A stretch of DNA of 64,000 nt from Pelobates cultripes. Its lineage: Eukaryota > Chordata > Amphibia > Anura > Pelobatidae. Where the stretch lies: NCBI GenBank assembly GCA_933207985.1, contig OW240913.1, positions 278,805,232 to 278,869,231 of the forward strand. The letters are read 5' to 3'. A model generated the notes under the pieces. That model was not told the DNA's origin and searched no databases. It saw nothing but the letters and a program-made list of their open reading frames with translations. The position numbers were made by a program, and so were the translations under genes. Shown in pieces: positions 1-9,996 of this stretch (position 1 is its first letter; every line of letters begins with the position of its first letter).

Positions 1-473
1 AGTGAAAAATGTCTATTTACTCATTTCACAATATATATATATGTAGCTAAGCACACATGTTATAATCAAAATGGCTGCTAGAAGCTTCTAGCTCCTTCCC
101 CCTCCCCTCCCTTCTTTCTTCCTAACATTGACTAACTACCTCGTGCACCAAGATGGCGCTGGGAAACCGTGGGAGACCCTCATGGCCCCGGTGACATCAC
201 CTACAGTAGGCAGAGCATTGAAGCGGCCACTTAACACCTAACCAATTATTGATGTATTATTCCATGTTATCTCTGACAATGCTTATGATGTAATTTTGCT
301 TTAAAAGGGACCTGCCGTCCCCTCTGAATAAACATTCCTCAAGTTATTCAACAACCTGGAACCTGTGTCTGGTGTGAATTACTTCAGGGAGCGTGCACGC
401 ATTGTTTCATTGATTTGGCCAGGGGCAGATACACAAAGAAATAATCAATACTTTAATTGATTTTTCCATTTCA
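1..473 (+). repeat. 5' LTR, left end cut by window edge
   Basis: Base 1 corresponds to base 9522 of the 3' LTR. Differences from the 3' copy are one A/G near base 30, one fewer AT unit in the AT run, T/C near 156 and G/A near 226. A TATA-like TTTAAAAG lies at 300-307 and a polyadenylation signal AATAAA at 327-332, only 20 bases downstream, as in compact retroviral LTRs. The LTR ends in CA at 473, two bases before the primer site. Confidence 0.95.
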
Positions 474-475
474 AT

Positions 476-493
476 TGGCGCCCAACGTGGGGC
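476..493 (+). promoter_or_regulatory. Primer binding site, tRNA-Lys(1,2)
   Basis: The 18 bases TGGCGCCCAACGTGGGGC match the known complement of the 3' end of tRNA-Lys(1,2) at every position. This is where minus-strand DNA synthesis would start. Lysine primers are usual for beta-retroviruses and lentiviruses and uncommon among gamma-type elements. Confidence 0.93.
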
Positions 494-1572
494 CACCGGA
501 GGGCCGGTTCGGAGGGCCGGAACCAACGGACCGGAGCGGACCTCTGGAAAGTGGGACAAGCGGAGCCTGATCACCTCCATAATACAGCCGTTGCCTGTGT
601 TATTCTCCTGTTTTGTGTCGGTCTGCCTCCGAGTCCACTTCCGGCTTCCAGAAGGCTACTAGAGACAGGTAATTAACTCATCCGGTGTGCCTTTTTTTAG
701 GTGAACCTGTCAATTGTCTATCTGCCTCCTGTATTCGTTTGTGTGTGTGTGTGTGTGTTTCTCATACTTCTTTTAAGTTAGCTTGACTGCCTAGCGGGCA
801 GGGGACGCATTACAGCCGGTGGGGCTGGGATTTTACAGCCGGAGGGGCTGGGATTTTACAGCCGGTGGGGCTGGGACTTTACAGCCGGAGGGGCTGGGAT
901 TTTACAGCCGGTGGGGCTGGGATTTTACAGCCGGTGGGGCTGGGATTTTACAGCCGGTGGGGCTGGGATTTTAAGCTAGCTTGACTGCCTAGCGGGCAGG
1001 GAATGCATTACAGCCGGTGGGGCTGGGATTTTGTTTGTTTATTACTGTGCTCCCATTAATACCTGGGGGTATACCGGGACCAGCCTGGTGGGTGGAGGCT
1101 GAGGATTGCTATACTTCGATTATTTGGCACCGGTGTCATTAACATGTACATGGCCATTTTACTCTCTGTCATTCTGTGGTTTTTGTTCAATTGTTGTTAC
1201 AGCGTGGGTACCCTTGGTGTGTGTGTGTGTATTGTGTGGTTAGTTCTGGACTCCGGAGTCTATGCTCATTTATATGTTTGTGATTTTTGCAAATGTCTTC
1301 TCATTAGCGCAGCCACGTTCATCTTTTCTTTTGTGCTTTATCTCTCCTGTGCCTGTTGCCCAGAGCTGTGTTAGTCACCCACGCTCATTCGCTCCCGTCC
1401 GTGACCACCACCCCGGGTGGGCGGATCTCCGTGACTAGTCTACGTTTGGGGAAGACGCACGGGGCTCAAGTTCTCGTGGCAGTCGAGCACTGTAGACACT
1501 CTTTTTCCCCTCCTCCTTTATACCTCCTCTATTCATCTGTCCTTAACAAGTGGCACGCTTTGATTAGTCAAG
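494..1572 (+). other. Retroviral leader (5' untranslated region)
   Basis: About 1.08 kb lie between the primer site and the gag ATG, long for a simple retrovirus. A plausible major splice donor, ACAG/GTAATT, has its GT at 669-670. The leader holds the 23-bp tandem repeat described separately and a hydrophobic open frame at 1144-1374 (76 codons, Cys- and Leu-rich) that ends before gag in the same frame as the gag ATG. The packaging signal should lie here, but none can be identified by eye. Confidence 0.7.
776..1032 (+). repeat. 23-bp tandem repeat in the leader, with a duplicated flank
   Basis: Seven head-to-tail units of 23 bases run from 812 to 972, each containing CAGCCGG(T/A)GGGGCTGGGA. 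The unit recurs once at 1010-1032. The roughly 36 bases before each block (about 776-811 and 973-1009) are also near-identical and contain AGCTTGACTGCCTAGCGGGC. A compound unit of spacer plus repeat was therefore duplicated, and the short unit then expanded in one copy. Confidence 0.93.
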
Positions 1573-3265
1573 ATGGGGCAGGAACATGCTAGACCTGCTA
1601 AGGGCTTGTTGGCTTGCGATATTGTGAAAGAAAGAGCAGGGGAGGATGCAATGATGAAACTTAAAAGGATTGCTAAGGTGTGTGGCTTTCCAGATGCTGC
1701 CCAGTGGGAGATTGCAGCCAGAGTTTTGGAGAAAGCTACTCATAGACAAGGAAGGTTTACTGTTGGATAACGGACTCACAAAGGTTGCAGAGGCCTGGTA
1801 TCGTGTAGCTAGAGGTTTGAAACGGGAAGGTTGGGTCGAGGAAGAGTTGGAGTTTGAGGGGCAGATTGTACATGTTTACCATAGGAATGTTCTCAATGAT
1901 AATGTCACTTCTATTGTTCCACGGCCACCACCCTATGATGGCGCCCAGAGCGCAACAGTAACCTCCCGCCCTGCTTCCCCCGTCACAGCACAGACCCCAC
2001 CCCCCGGGGGTGTATCTCCAGCCCCCACCCCCCTATGTCCCGTGCTCGGTGTAGATGGAGCTTACTATTTCCCAGTGCCACACCACTCGTTCCCACCCAC
2101 TCCCATGCACCAACCCCCCTGTGACCAATCCCCCCCTTTCAGCCATCATCCTGTTTTGCCCGTCGGAGCTTCCCCACCTCCATGCCCCCTGTTACCTTTC
2201 CCAGGGCCTGTCCTTACTCCGAGTACTACCCCGACTATTCCCGTCTCAACTATCGATGTCCCATCCTCCTCCTGATCTCAATCCCTCTCCCCCCTGAGTA
2301 CCCCATCACTGGTAAACCCCGTTCCCTCTTCGTCCATCCTGCATCCTGCGCCCCCCGCTCCTACCCACTCAACTGACCTCGTCTCCCCGGACCCCCGGAC
2401 CCCCGTCCCCCGGTTGCCTTCCCTTCTCCAGTATCCTCAGGAATCCCCGTGACCCCTACCCCTGTATCCCCATCTTCCCCCATTCCTTCTCATTCCCTTT
2501 CCTCCTCCTCCATTTCCAAGGATCCCCTGCCCCTACTCTCCACCCTCATGAATCTTGTCCAGCCCGCTAGTCCCGGTTCCCTTGCCTCCGCCCCCTTAAA
2601 CACGGATTCCCCTCCCATCCTCAAGGTCCCGCCTACTGCTCCTCCTCCAGTGTTTCCTCCTCCTGAAACCCCGGCCCCCTCTACCTCGTTGCCTCCCACT
2701 CCCGCGGCCCTGTTGCAACCTGATGTATGCTACCTCCACCCCAATCGCAGGTCCAACCCAGGTCTCTCAGATGCTCCCCCAACAGTTCACCCAGCCCCCC
2801 CAGACACTGCCTGCACCAATTCCTTTCTCCCGTGACCGGAATGTCACGACAATCCGGACATGCTTTAATTGTAATCAGCCAGGTCACTTTAGGAGAGATT
2901 GCCCACACCCTAGAGTGCTCCGCCAACAGACCCTCAGGTACCAAAACCCCCATGTCACCAGCTATAACTTCCCCTCCACTGGTTATCTCCCTGCCCTACC
3001 CCATCCACAGCTGCCTCAGCTACCTCCTCCTCCTCCCCCTCCCCCGCCTCCTGAGTACTCCCAAGCCCGGCTCCCCGCAGCAGAGGCCCGTGCATACACT
3101 TCACCCTCCACTGAAGGGTATGATACTGATGACTTCCAAGACAACCAACCTCATCCCCGCCATGCCCTCCGTCCATCCCGCCCACCCATGCATTCTGTCA
3201 ACCCTCCCTCCACCTCCCGCCGGTACCAGGGACCAGATCAGGCCCACCTTGATCTATTGCAATAG
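1573..3265 (+). pseudogene. gag: gag, frameshifted and without a recognisable capsid
   Basis: Gag is the structural polyprotein that assembles the particle at the plasma membrane. The ATG at 1573 begins MGQEH, a myristoylation-type start. A charged matrix-like segment follows; reading moves from frame 1 to frame 2 within about 1725-1770, so matrix is interrupted. A PPPY late-domain motif lies at 1925-1936. From about 1915 to 2840 the sequence is C-rich and encodes Pro/Ser/Thr-rich peptide in shifting frames, with frame-2 stops at 2273, 2450, 2549 and 2597. One CCHC zinc knuckle (C-X2-C-X4-H-X4-C) is at 2861-2902 in frame 2. The frame ends in UAG at 3263-3265, with pol in the same frame behind it. 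No capsid major homology region was seen in any frame. Some breaks in the C runs could be assembly errors. Confidence 0.85.
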
Positions 3266-3317
3266 GTAACTGGCAAGCCTGTGTCAGCAACCCCTGCTAT
3301 GGCAGTGTCTGCAGGGG
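3263..3317 (+). promoter_or_regulatory. gag-pol UAG junction with a downstream stem
   Basis: gag and pol share frame 2 and are separated only by UAG at 3263-3265, the arrangement gamma-retroviruses use for about 5-10% readthrough. Downstream, CCCCTGC at 3291-3297 pairs perfectly with GCAGGGG at 3311-3317 around a 13-base loop. The 25-base gap from stop to stem is longer than the 8-base spacer known in murine leukaemia virus, so use of this stem is inferred. Confidence 0.6.
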
Positions 3318-6300
3318 ATGGGGGAGGACCTTTGGCTACTGTAGTTCTCCCCGTGGAGGGTCACCCAACCACTTTTTTAGTTGACACAGGTGCAGCCCGT
3401 AGTGTCCTTAGGGAACAAGACCTGCCAGACCCTTCCTTCCTGTCTGACACTGATGTATCCTGTGTTGGGGTGGATGGTACACCACGCAGTAACCCCCTTA
3501 CCAAGCTCTTACATGTAGGTTCACACATCCTGTCCCGTTTTGTTGTCTCCTCCACTTGCCCCATTAACCTCCTAGGTGCCGATGTCCTCTCTCGGCTCCA
3601 GGCTTCCATAACCTTTACTGCAGATGGACAAGTTGAGTTAACAACCCCCTTATCACAAAAAGATACTTCTGTGCTCTGCTCACTCCCCATCCTGTTGAAC
3701 CTAACAGACAATACAGGGAATGCACGGGTCACACACACCCCCAGTGCTCTGGATCGTATCCCCCAAGAACTTTGGTCCACCGGCCCGGATGATATTGGAC
3801 GCTTACATGTACCCCCCGTCCTGGTCCAGCTCCTGCCTGGAGCACTTCCTCCTCGTCGACCTCAGTATCCTCTGAAGCCAGCACAAGCTGATGCCATCAC
3901 CAAACAAGTTGAGTCTCTGCTTGCCAAAGGTGCCCTCACCAAGTGTACGTCTCCATGCAACACCCCACTCTTCCCTGTTAAAAAACGAACTATTAAGGGC
4001 CAACCCGACCAGTACCGCATGGTACAGGACCTCCGTGCTGTTAATGAAGTAACCATTAAAGACACTGCTATTGTCCCAAACCCCCACACCCTTTTGTCCC
4101 AAGTGCCACCAAATTCAACTGTTTTTACTGTTGTGGATCTAGCTAATGCCTTTTTCAGTGTTCCCCTTGACCCTTCCTGCCGTTTTCTCTTCGCATTCAC
4201 ACATGAAGGACAACAATATACCTGGACTGTCATGCCTCAGGGAGCTCAGAATTCTCCCACACAGTTTGCTCATGCCATGTCTCTGGTTTTGGATCCCTGG
4301 CAGAAATCTCATCTGGATGTTGTTCTACTTCAATATGTTGATGACCTCCTTCTCTGTGCTCCTAATTTGCTTATTGCAGAACGTGACTCAGAAGATCTCC
4401 TATGTTTCCTCGCTACTGCAGGGTGCAAGGCCTCAAAATCGAAGCTGCAATGGTGCCGGCCCTCTGTGGTCTTCTTGGGACATTGCATTTCCCATGGCAC
4501 CAAACACCTAACCTCTCAACGGGTGCAAGCTATCCTTCAACTCCCATTACCTGCAACCCACCACTCTCTTCATGCTTTCTTGGGTCTCATCACATACTGC
4601 AGGTCCTGGATACCTGAAGCATCCAAACTCATGCAGCCTCTCTATGATGCACTCCGGAGTGAGCCTTTTCACCTCACTGAAGAAACTATTAACTGTTTCC
4701 ATACTCTGAAACGAGCTATTGCTTCTGCACCTGCTTTGGGCCTACCCAACTACCAACTCTCTTTCAATTTGTTTGTCTCTGAGAGATCAGGACATGCTTC
4801 CGGAGTCCTTACTCAGAAACATGGGTCCAGACAACGGCCTATTGGCTACTTTTCCTGCATGCTTGACCCTGTTGCAAGGGGCAGCCCCTCTTGCCTCCGT
4901 GCTGTGTTTGCCGCCAGTGCCCTCCTGGATAAGACTAATGACTTTGTTCTAGGCCATCACCTCACAGTGTTGGCATTACTGCCATGACATTACATTACTT
5001 ACCATGACATTACTGCTATCCTGCAACAAGTCCAACCTAAGCACCTTTCCTCCCAACGCCACCTCCGCCTGCAAACCTCATTGCTTTTACCTGACAATGT
5101 GAAACTCCAGAGATGCCTTACCCTGAATCCAGCCACTCTTCTGCCACTTCCCAAGGGGGGAATTGTATACCACTGGTATAGCCTGGATATCAACCCGGAA
5201 GTTCTAACAGATCTGCAACTACCTACACTTGCACCTCCACATAATGAACAATCAGTGGCCCTACCTCACTGTACCTTGTGGGTTAGGGATGAACCAGGCC
5301 CTGATATGAACTATGAGAAAGAAGTATTCCAACTCAAAGAAATCCAAATTACTCTGACTTACTTGTTTTGGGACCTCACAGGTATCATGCTCATCTTGGT
5401 TCACCTCCCAGAGAGTGTGACACATCTCTATCACCATTGGGGAACATCGATCCCACACATATCCGTCACCAGACCCCCCGACATCTCGTGGAAAGATCTA
5501 GGCCCGATGGCCAAAACCTGGAGTCAAATGACCCCAGAACAACTGACTGCTACGGGGGTCAATAAAAAGACTATTAATTACTGTACAGCTGGGTACCCCA
5601 GGTACCACACAGAAGCCTATGAGGATCCACTCACCACAGACTGTGACCTCGATATCCCTCATGATTGTTTTGAACAAATGAAAATGGAAACTACACACCT
5701 ACCAACGGTCTACGAAGCTGCATTACTCAACCCGGACCAAACACTATTTGTGGATGGGTCAAGATTTGCTGATGAACAGGGACAATATCACACTGGGTAT
5801 GCAGTCACCACAGAATGCCAAGTATTGCAAGCAGCTGCCCTACAACCAACTAAGTCCGCTCAGGAAGCTGAATTGACAGCCCTAACTGCGGCCTGCAAAT
5901 TGTCTAAAGGGTTACGTGTCAACATTTATACGGATTCAAGATATGCCCTGGGAGTAGCACATGACTTTGGCCTAATTTGGAAGACCAGAGGATTTCTAAC
6001 GGCCACTGGTACCCCAGTAAAGCATGGGGCAGCCATTGCAGAGCTGATGGATGCATTGGAGCTCCCAGCAGAAGTGGCAGTACTGAAAGTAAAAGCCCAT
6101 GGAAGACTAGACACAGAAGAAGCACGTGGTAATCACCTAGCGGATCAAGCAGCTAAGGAAGCGGCACGGCAAAGATGGGAAGTGGACAGAAGAGTGGCCG
6201 CAGATGCATTACCTATCTACACTATGCAAACATTACCTACAGATCTTAGACTCCTGAAGGAACAACAAGCTGCTGCTACTCCACAGGAGAAACAAAGTTG

Positions 6301-7384
6301 GAAGAGCAAAGGAGCTATACTCCGTGATGATGTCTACACTATCAATCTCAAGTTTTGCCTACCCAGAAATATGTATCCAGCGGTGGTCCAATGGGCTCAT
6401 GGGCCAGCCCACCTGTCAAAACATCTGATGAACTCGTTGATTGACAAATATTTTGAAGCACCAGGCATCACCACCTTAACACAGAATTACTGTAAGTCTT
6501 GTACTATATGTGCTAAATGCAATCCTGGAAATATTATAAAGACTGCACCTAACCACCTAGCCAAGCCACAATATCCCTTCCAGAGGATTCAGATTGATCA
6601 CATTCAGATGCCAAAAAGTGGACGTTATGAATATGCATTGGTCATAGTGGACATGTTTTCAGGATGGCCAGAGGCCTTCCCAGTGACTAACCTCACCGCG
6701 AGGACTACAGCCAAGTATCTTCTGACAGAAATTGTTTGCCGCTATGGGGTCCCAGAAGTGATTGAAAGTGACCAGGGGACCTCCTTCACTGCCTCGCTAA
6801 CACGGGAAGTCTGGTCAGCACTGGGGGTGACCCTTGCATTTCACACACCATATCACCCACAGAGTAGTGGTAAGGTAGAACGCATGAATGGCACTTTGAA
6901 AGCCAGAATGCTCAAGATGTCACAAGAAACTAACATGCCCTGGCCCGAGAGTCTCCCACTGGCATTGTTTAGTGTAAGGTACACACCTAGGGGAAAATAC
7001 AGCCTATCACCCTATGAGATTTTGTTTGGTACAGCACCTAGGTTGGGTTGTTACTTTCCCCAGCAGCTTCAGATTCAGTCAGATGCTATGGTAGACTATG
7101 TGACCGCTCTCTCTCATGCCCTGACCAAGATACATGCCCAAGTGTTTTCTTCTATTCCAGATCCTGAGTCGAATACAGGTACACACAAGCTGCTCCCTGG
7201 TGACTGGGTTATGGTTAAGAAGTTCCTCAGGAAACACACCCTAGAGCCGAGATTTGATGGTCCTTATCAAGTGCTCCTGATCACATCAACGTCAGTTAAA
7301 CTAGCTGGGAAAAGTTCATGGATACACGCTTCACATTGCAAAAAAGTGCCTGCTCCAGAAGAAACTGATCTTATTGAAACATGA
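3266..7384 (+). pseudogene. pol: pol (protease, RT, RNase H, integrase), one premature stop
   Basis: One frame of about 1,373 codons, broken only by UGA at 4985-4987. Domains in order: aspartic protease with DTG at 3383-3391; reverse transcriptase with MPQG near 4231 and YVDD at 4334-4345; RNase H with the first catalytic Asp at 5753-5755 (DGSR); integrase with an HHCC zinc region at about 6390-6515, catalytic D at 6596-6598, D at 6770-6772 and E at 6878-6880 (D-X35-E), and a GPY motif at 7259-7267. The stop falls in the RT-RNase H linker, inside a roughly 20-base tandem duplication (about 4975-5013), and the frame resumes directly behind it. Catalytic residues are preserved. It would be made as Gag-Pol by readthrough. 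The 3' end overlaps env by four bases (ATGA). Confidence 0.93.
7142..7161 (+). promoter_or_regulatory. Candidate env splice acceptor
   Basis: A T/C-rich run ends in TATTCCAG, with AG at 7159-7160, about 220 bases upstream of the env ATG. Paired with the leader donor at 669-670 it would give the usual singly spliced env message. Assigned by motif only. Confidence 0.5.
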
Positions 7385-9297
7385 ATTTATTATGTGTCTT
7401 GTGTTTTCTTATACTGTTGCATTCTGCTTGGGCCCAACAAGTGGCCATAACCAAAGATAATCATGTTTACACTTTCTGGTACAATTCTTCTGATACAGAT
7501 GTAGCTACATACACCTTTGATTATTGTGACATAGTTACCTGTACATTCCCACAGACACAACATGCAGCCATATACAAGGACATACCTAACAAAAAGGACC
7601 CATACATTTGTGTGACTGGAGGAGCTTGGGGACACCACTGTAGTTCATGGAAAGCTGCCGGGTGGAATACAGGTAGACCATGGGGCTACAGACCTCAGGT
7701 TGCACTGGACAGACTTGACAAAGACGGGAAGCCCCTACTCTCTAGAATGACTCTTAGTAAACCCACAGGGTCAACTCCCATCAAACTTACCTTGAATATA
7801 GAACACCCTAGTCCAAGGGACGCAGGGGAATATGTGATGGGGATGTACTGGAAGGGAGGTGGCTCACACAATGCACTGGGGACATTCTACCTACAAGACA
7901 TGCTCACCTCCCCAGACTGGGTAGGGACCACTCACATGATCGTTAACCCATTAAAACCACATATTAAGACCCTACATGACATGGTAGCTATAGCCAACCC
8001 CACCTTTGAAGACACTATGGCAGTGGAAACTGGTTTCTCAGATACTAATTTATGGCTGGAATGGATGAGGTATAATGCCAACTCACACAATAAGACCAAT
8101 TGTTATGTGTGTGGAGGAGCCAGACCCCATCTGGGCACAGTTCCTCTGAATTTGCCTCCTGAAGTAGAGTCATGTGTTCTGAGCCTTTACACACAGTCTG
8201 TCACCAATTCCTCGACATGTGAATCATGGAAGAGAATTTATCCGATCACTCACGGACATGTAAAACCACCTGATGGAGTCACCATCTACCCAGGTAATTA
8301 CACATGTTATACAATATCTAAAAACACTGGTTTGTATCTGGGCAAATTCCCATCAGGATATTGCTCAACTTACCATAATCCACCCGTATCACTGCTAATG
8401 AACCACACAAAGACAATCGGTGATATCTATTGGTTATGTGGGGATAAACAATTGAGGTCCCAATTAATTGGACAATGGTGGGGGGAGTGTGCCCTAACTA
8501 AAGTCATAATGCCTATCCATATCATTCCAGATGGTGACCATAACACATTAAATCTCACACATGTACACTCTAGAACTAAACGAGAGACTCCTATTCGAGG
8601 GAGCTTCGACCCCCATGTGTATATTGATGCCATAGGTGTGCCAAGGGGGGTGCCTAACGAATTCAAAGCGAGAGATGAAGTGGCTGCAGGATTTGAGTCC
8701 CTAATCCCAATGATAACTGCTAACAAAAATGTCAATTGGATTAATTACATTTACTATAATCAACAGCGTTTCGTCAACTACACTAGGGATGCCCTACAGG
8801 GCCTGGCAGAACAATTACAAGCCACTACCCAAATGACATTTCAGAACAGAATGGCCCTAGATATGATTTTAGCTGAGAAGGGGGGTGTATGTAAAATCCT
8901 CCCTGAGACCATGACATGCTGTACATACATTCCAGACAACACTGGGCCCAATGGTAAGGTGACTATGGCCATAGAGAAGCTAGATAGTCTTGCAGATGAG
9001 CTAAAGAAAAATTCAGGAGTAATCGACACTTGGGACAGATGGTTTGGATGGATGAATGGTTGGCAAAGGACCCTCTTCCAGGTGGGGACAGCTGTTCTTA
9101 TAATGATCGTCATTTTCTTGTTTCTGACCTGTTGTATATTCCCCTGCATACAGAAGTATCTACAGAAAGCGGTAGACAAGACTATAGATGACGTGACCCC
9201 TACTTTCATACACCAAGACATCACAGACCTCGAAGATGATACTCCACATACACCCCTTCAATCACATCAGTTCAAACAAACAACTGCTTTCCTGTAG
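7381..9297 (+). CDS. env: env, complete 638-residue envelope glycoprotein
   Basis: Env is the membrane glycoprotein that binds a receptor and fuses membranes. The ATG at 7381 overlaps the pol stop. Residues 1-18 look like a signal peptide with cleavage after AWA. SU follows, with a CYVC isomerase-type motif at 241-244 and most of at least seven N-glycosylation sequons. A furin-type RTKR ends at residue 401. TM has a weakly hydrophobic N-terminus, a heptad-rich region, and a cysteine cluster with C504 and C513-C514, that is C-X8-CC rather than the usual C-X6-CC. The membrane span is about 568-590, followed by a tail of about 48 residues. CXXC plus the TM cluster suggests a covalently linked gamma-type Env. 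The frame has no stop or shift. The style recalls class I Envs of fish and other lower vertebrates, including syncytin-like genes, but no close match was tested. Confidence 0.95.
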   Translation: MNLLCVLCFLILLHSAWAQQVAITKDNHVYTFWYNSSDTDVATYTFDYCDIVTCTFPQTQHAAIYKDIPNKKDPYICVTGGAWGHHCSSWKAAGWNTGRPWGYRPQVALDRLDKDGKPLLSRMTLSKPTGSTPIKLTLNIEHPSPRDAGEYVMGMYWKGGGSHNALGTFYLQDMLTSPDWVGTTHMIVNPLKPHIKTLHDMVAIANPTFEDTMAVETGFSDTNLWLEWMRYNANSHNKTNCYVCGGARPHLGTVPLNLPPEVESCVLSLYTQSVTNSSTCESWKRIYPITHGHVKPPDGVTIYPGNYTCYTISKNTGLYLGKFPSGYCSTYHNPPVSLLMNHTKTIGDIYWLCGDKQLRSQLIGQWWGECALTKVIMPIHIIPDGDHNTLNLTHVHSRTKRETPIRGSFDPHVYIDAIGVPRGVPNEFKARDEVAAGFESLIPMITANKNVNWINYIYYNQQRFVNYTRDALQGLAEQLQATTQMTFQNRMALDMILAEKGGVCKILPETMTCCTYIPDNTGPNGKVTMAIEKLDSLADELKKNSGVIDTWDRWFGWMNGWQRTLFQVGTAVLIMIVIFLFLTCCIFPCIQKYLQKAVDKTIDDVTPTFIHQDITDLEDDTPHTPLQSHQFKQTTAFL

Positions 9298-9485
9298 GGA
9301 CAGTATAGGGAAAGCGTCTGTCTTGACTGGCGAGTCTCACGTGTGGAGATGTAGTGGACTAGCCACTGCGGGTTACCCGCGGAGTGAAGTGTTCGATGCT
9401 AGTTAAGGCAGATAGGTTGCAGGCAACTAGGGACATATTAGGGACAGTAGCAGTTGTTATGGTAAATAGCCATTTTAGGGGGGAC
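9298..9485 (+). other. Region between env and 3' LTR, with polypurine tract
   Basis: About 190 bases of apparently non-coding sequence end in AGGGGGGAC at 9477-9485, the polypurine tract that primes plus-strand synthesis directly before the LTR. No accessory gene is visible; a short open frame at 9384-9569 runs into the LTR and looks incidental. Confidence 0.85.
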
Positions 9486-9996
9486 TGTTGTGGAAATAAG
9501 GTCTACACATATTTCCTAGTTAGTGAAAAATGTCTATTTACTCATTTCACGATATATATATATATGTAGCTAAGCACACATGTTATAATCAAAATGGCTG
9601 CTAGAAGCTTCTAGCTCCTTCCCCCTCCCCTCCCTTCTTTCTTCCTAACATTGACTAACTACCTCGTGCACCAAGATGGCGCCGGGAAACCGTGGGAGAC
9701 CCTCATGGCCCCGGTGACATCACCTACAGTAGGCAGAGCATTGAAGCGACCACTTAACACCTAACCAATTATTGATGTATTATTCCATGTTATCTCTGAC
9801 AATGCTTATGATGTAATTTTGCTTTAAAAGGGACCTGCCGTCCCCTCTGAATAAACATTCCTCAAGTTATTCAACAACCTGGAACCTGTGTCTGGTGTGA
9901 ATTACTTCAGGGAGCGTGCACGCATTGTTTCATTGATTTGGCCAGGGGCAGATACACAAAGAAATAATCAATACTTTAATTGATTTTTCCATTTCA
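9486..9996 (+). repeat. 3' LTR, complete (511 bp)
   Basis: It begins TGTTGTGG directly after the polypurine tract and ends TTTCA, giving the usual TG...CA ends. TATA-like TTTAAAAG is at 9823-9830 and AATAAA at 9850-9855. It matches the 5' LTR except at four sites. Confidence 0.95.

Larger units (their letters stand above)
1..9996 (+). mobile_element. Gamma-type (class I) endogenous retrovirus, nearly complete
   Basis: The order LTR, primer site, leader, gag, pol, env, polypurine tract, LTR is visible in one orientation. Gamma-type marks are a Gag start with a myristoylation-type MGQ, gag and pol in one frame separated by UAG, RT with YVDD, integrase with a GPY motif, and an Env with CXXC in SU and a cysteine cluster in TM. 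The LTRs are about 99.4% identical over the shared 473 bases, so the insertion is recent. The first 36 bases of the 5' LTR lie outside the window, so the target duplication cannot be checked. gag and pol are damaged and env is open. Nearest-family placement is inferred from motifs only. Confidence 0.96.

Noticed and set aside
2449..3269. Overlapping Pro-rich frames inside gag
   Set aside because: C-rich low-complexity DNA keeps several frames open. Only frame 2 carries the zinc knuckle and continues to the UAG junction.
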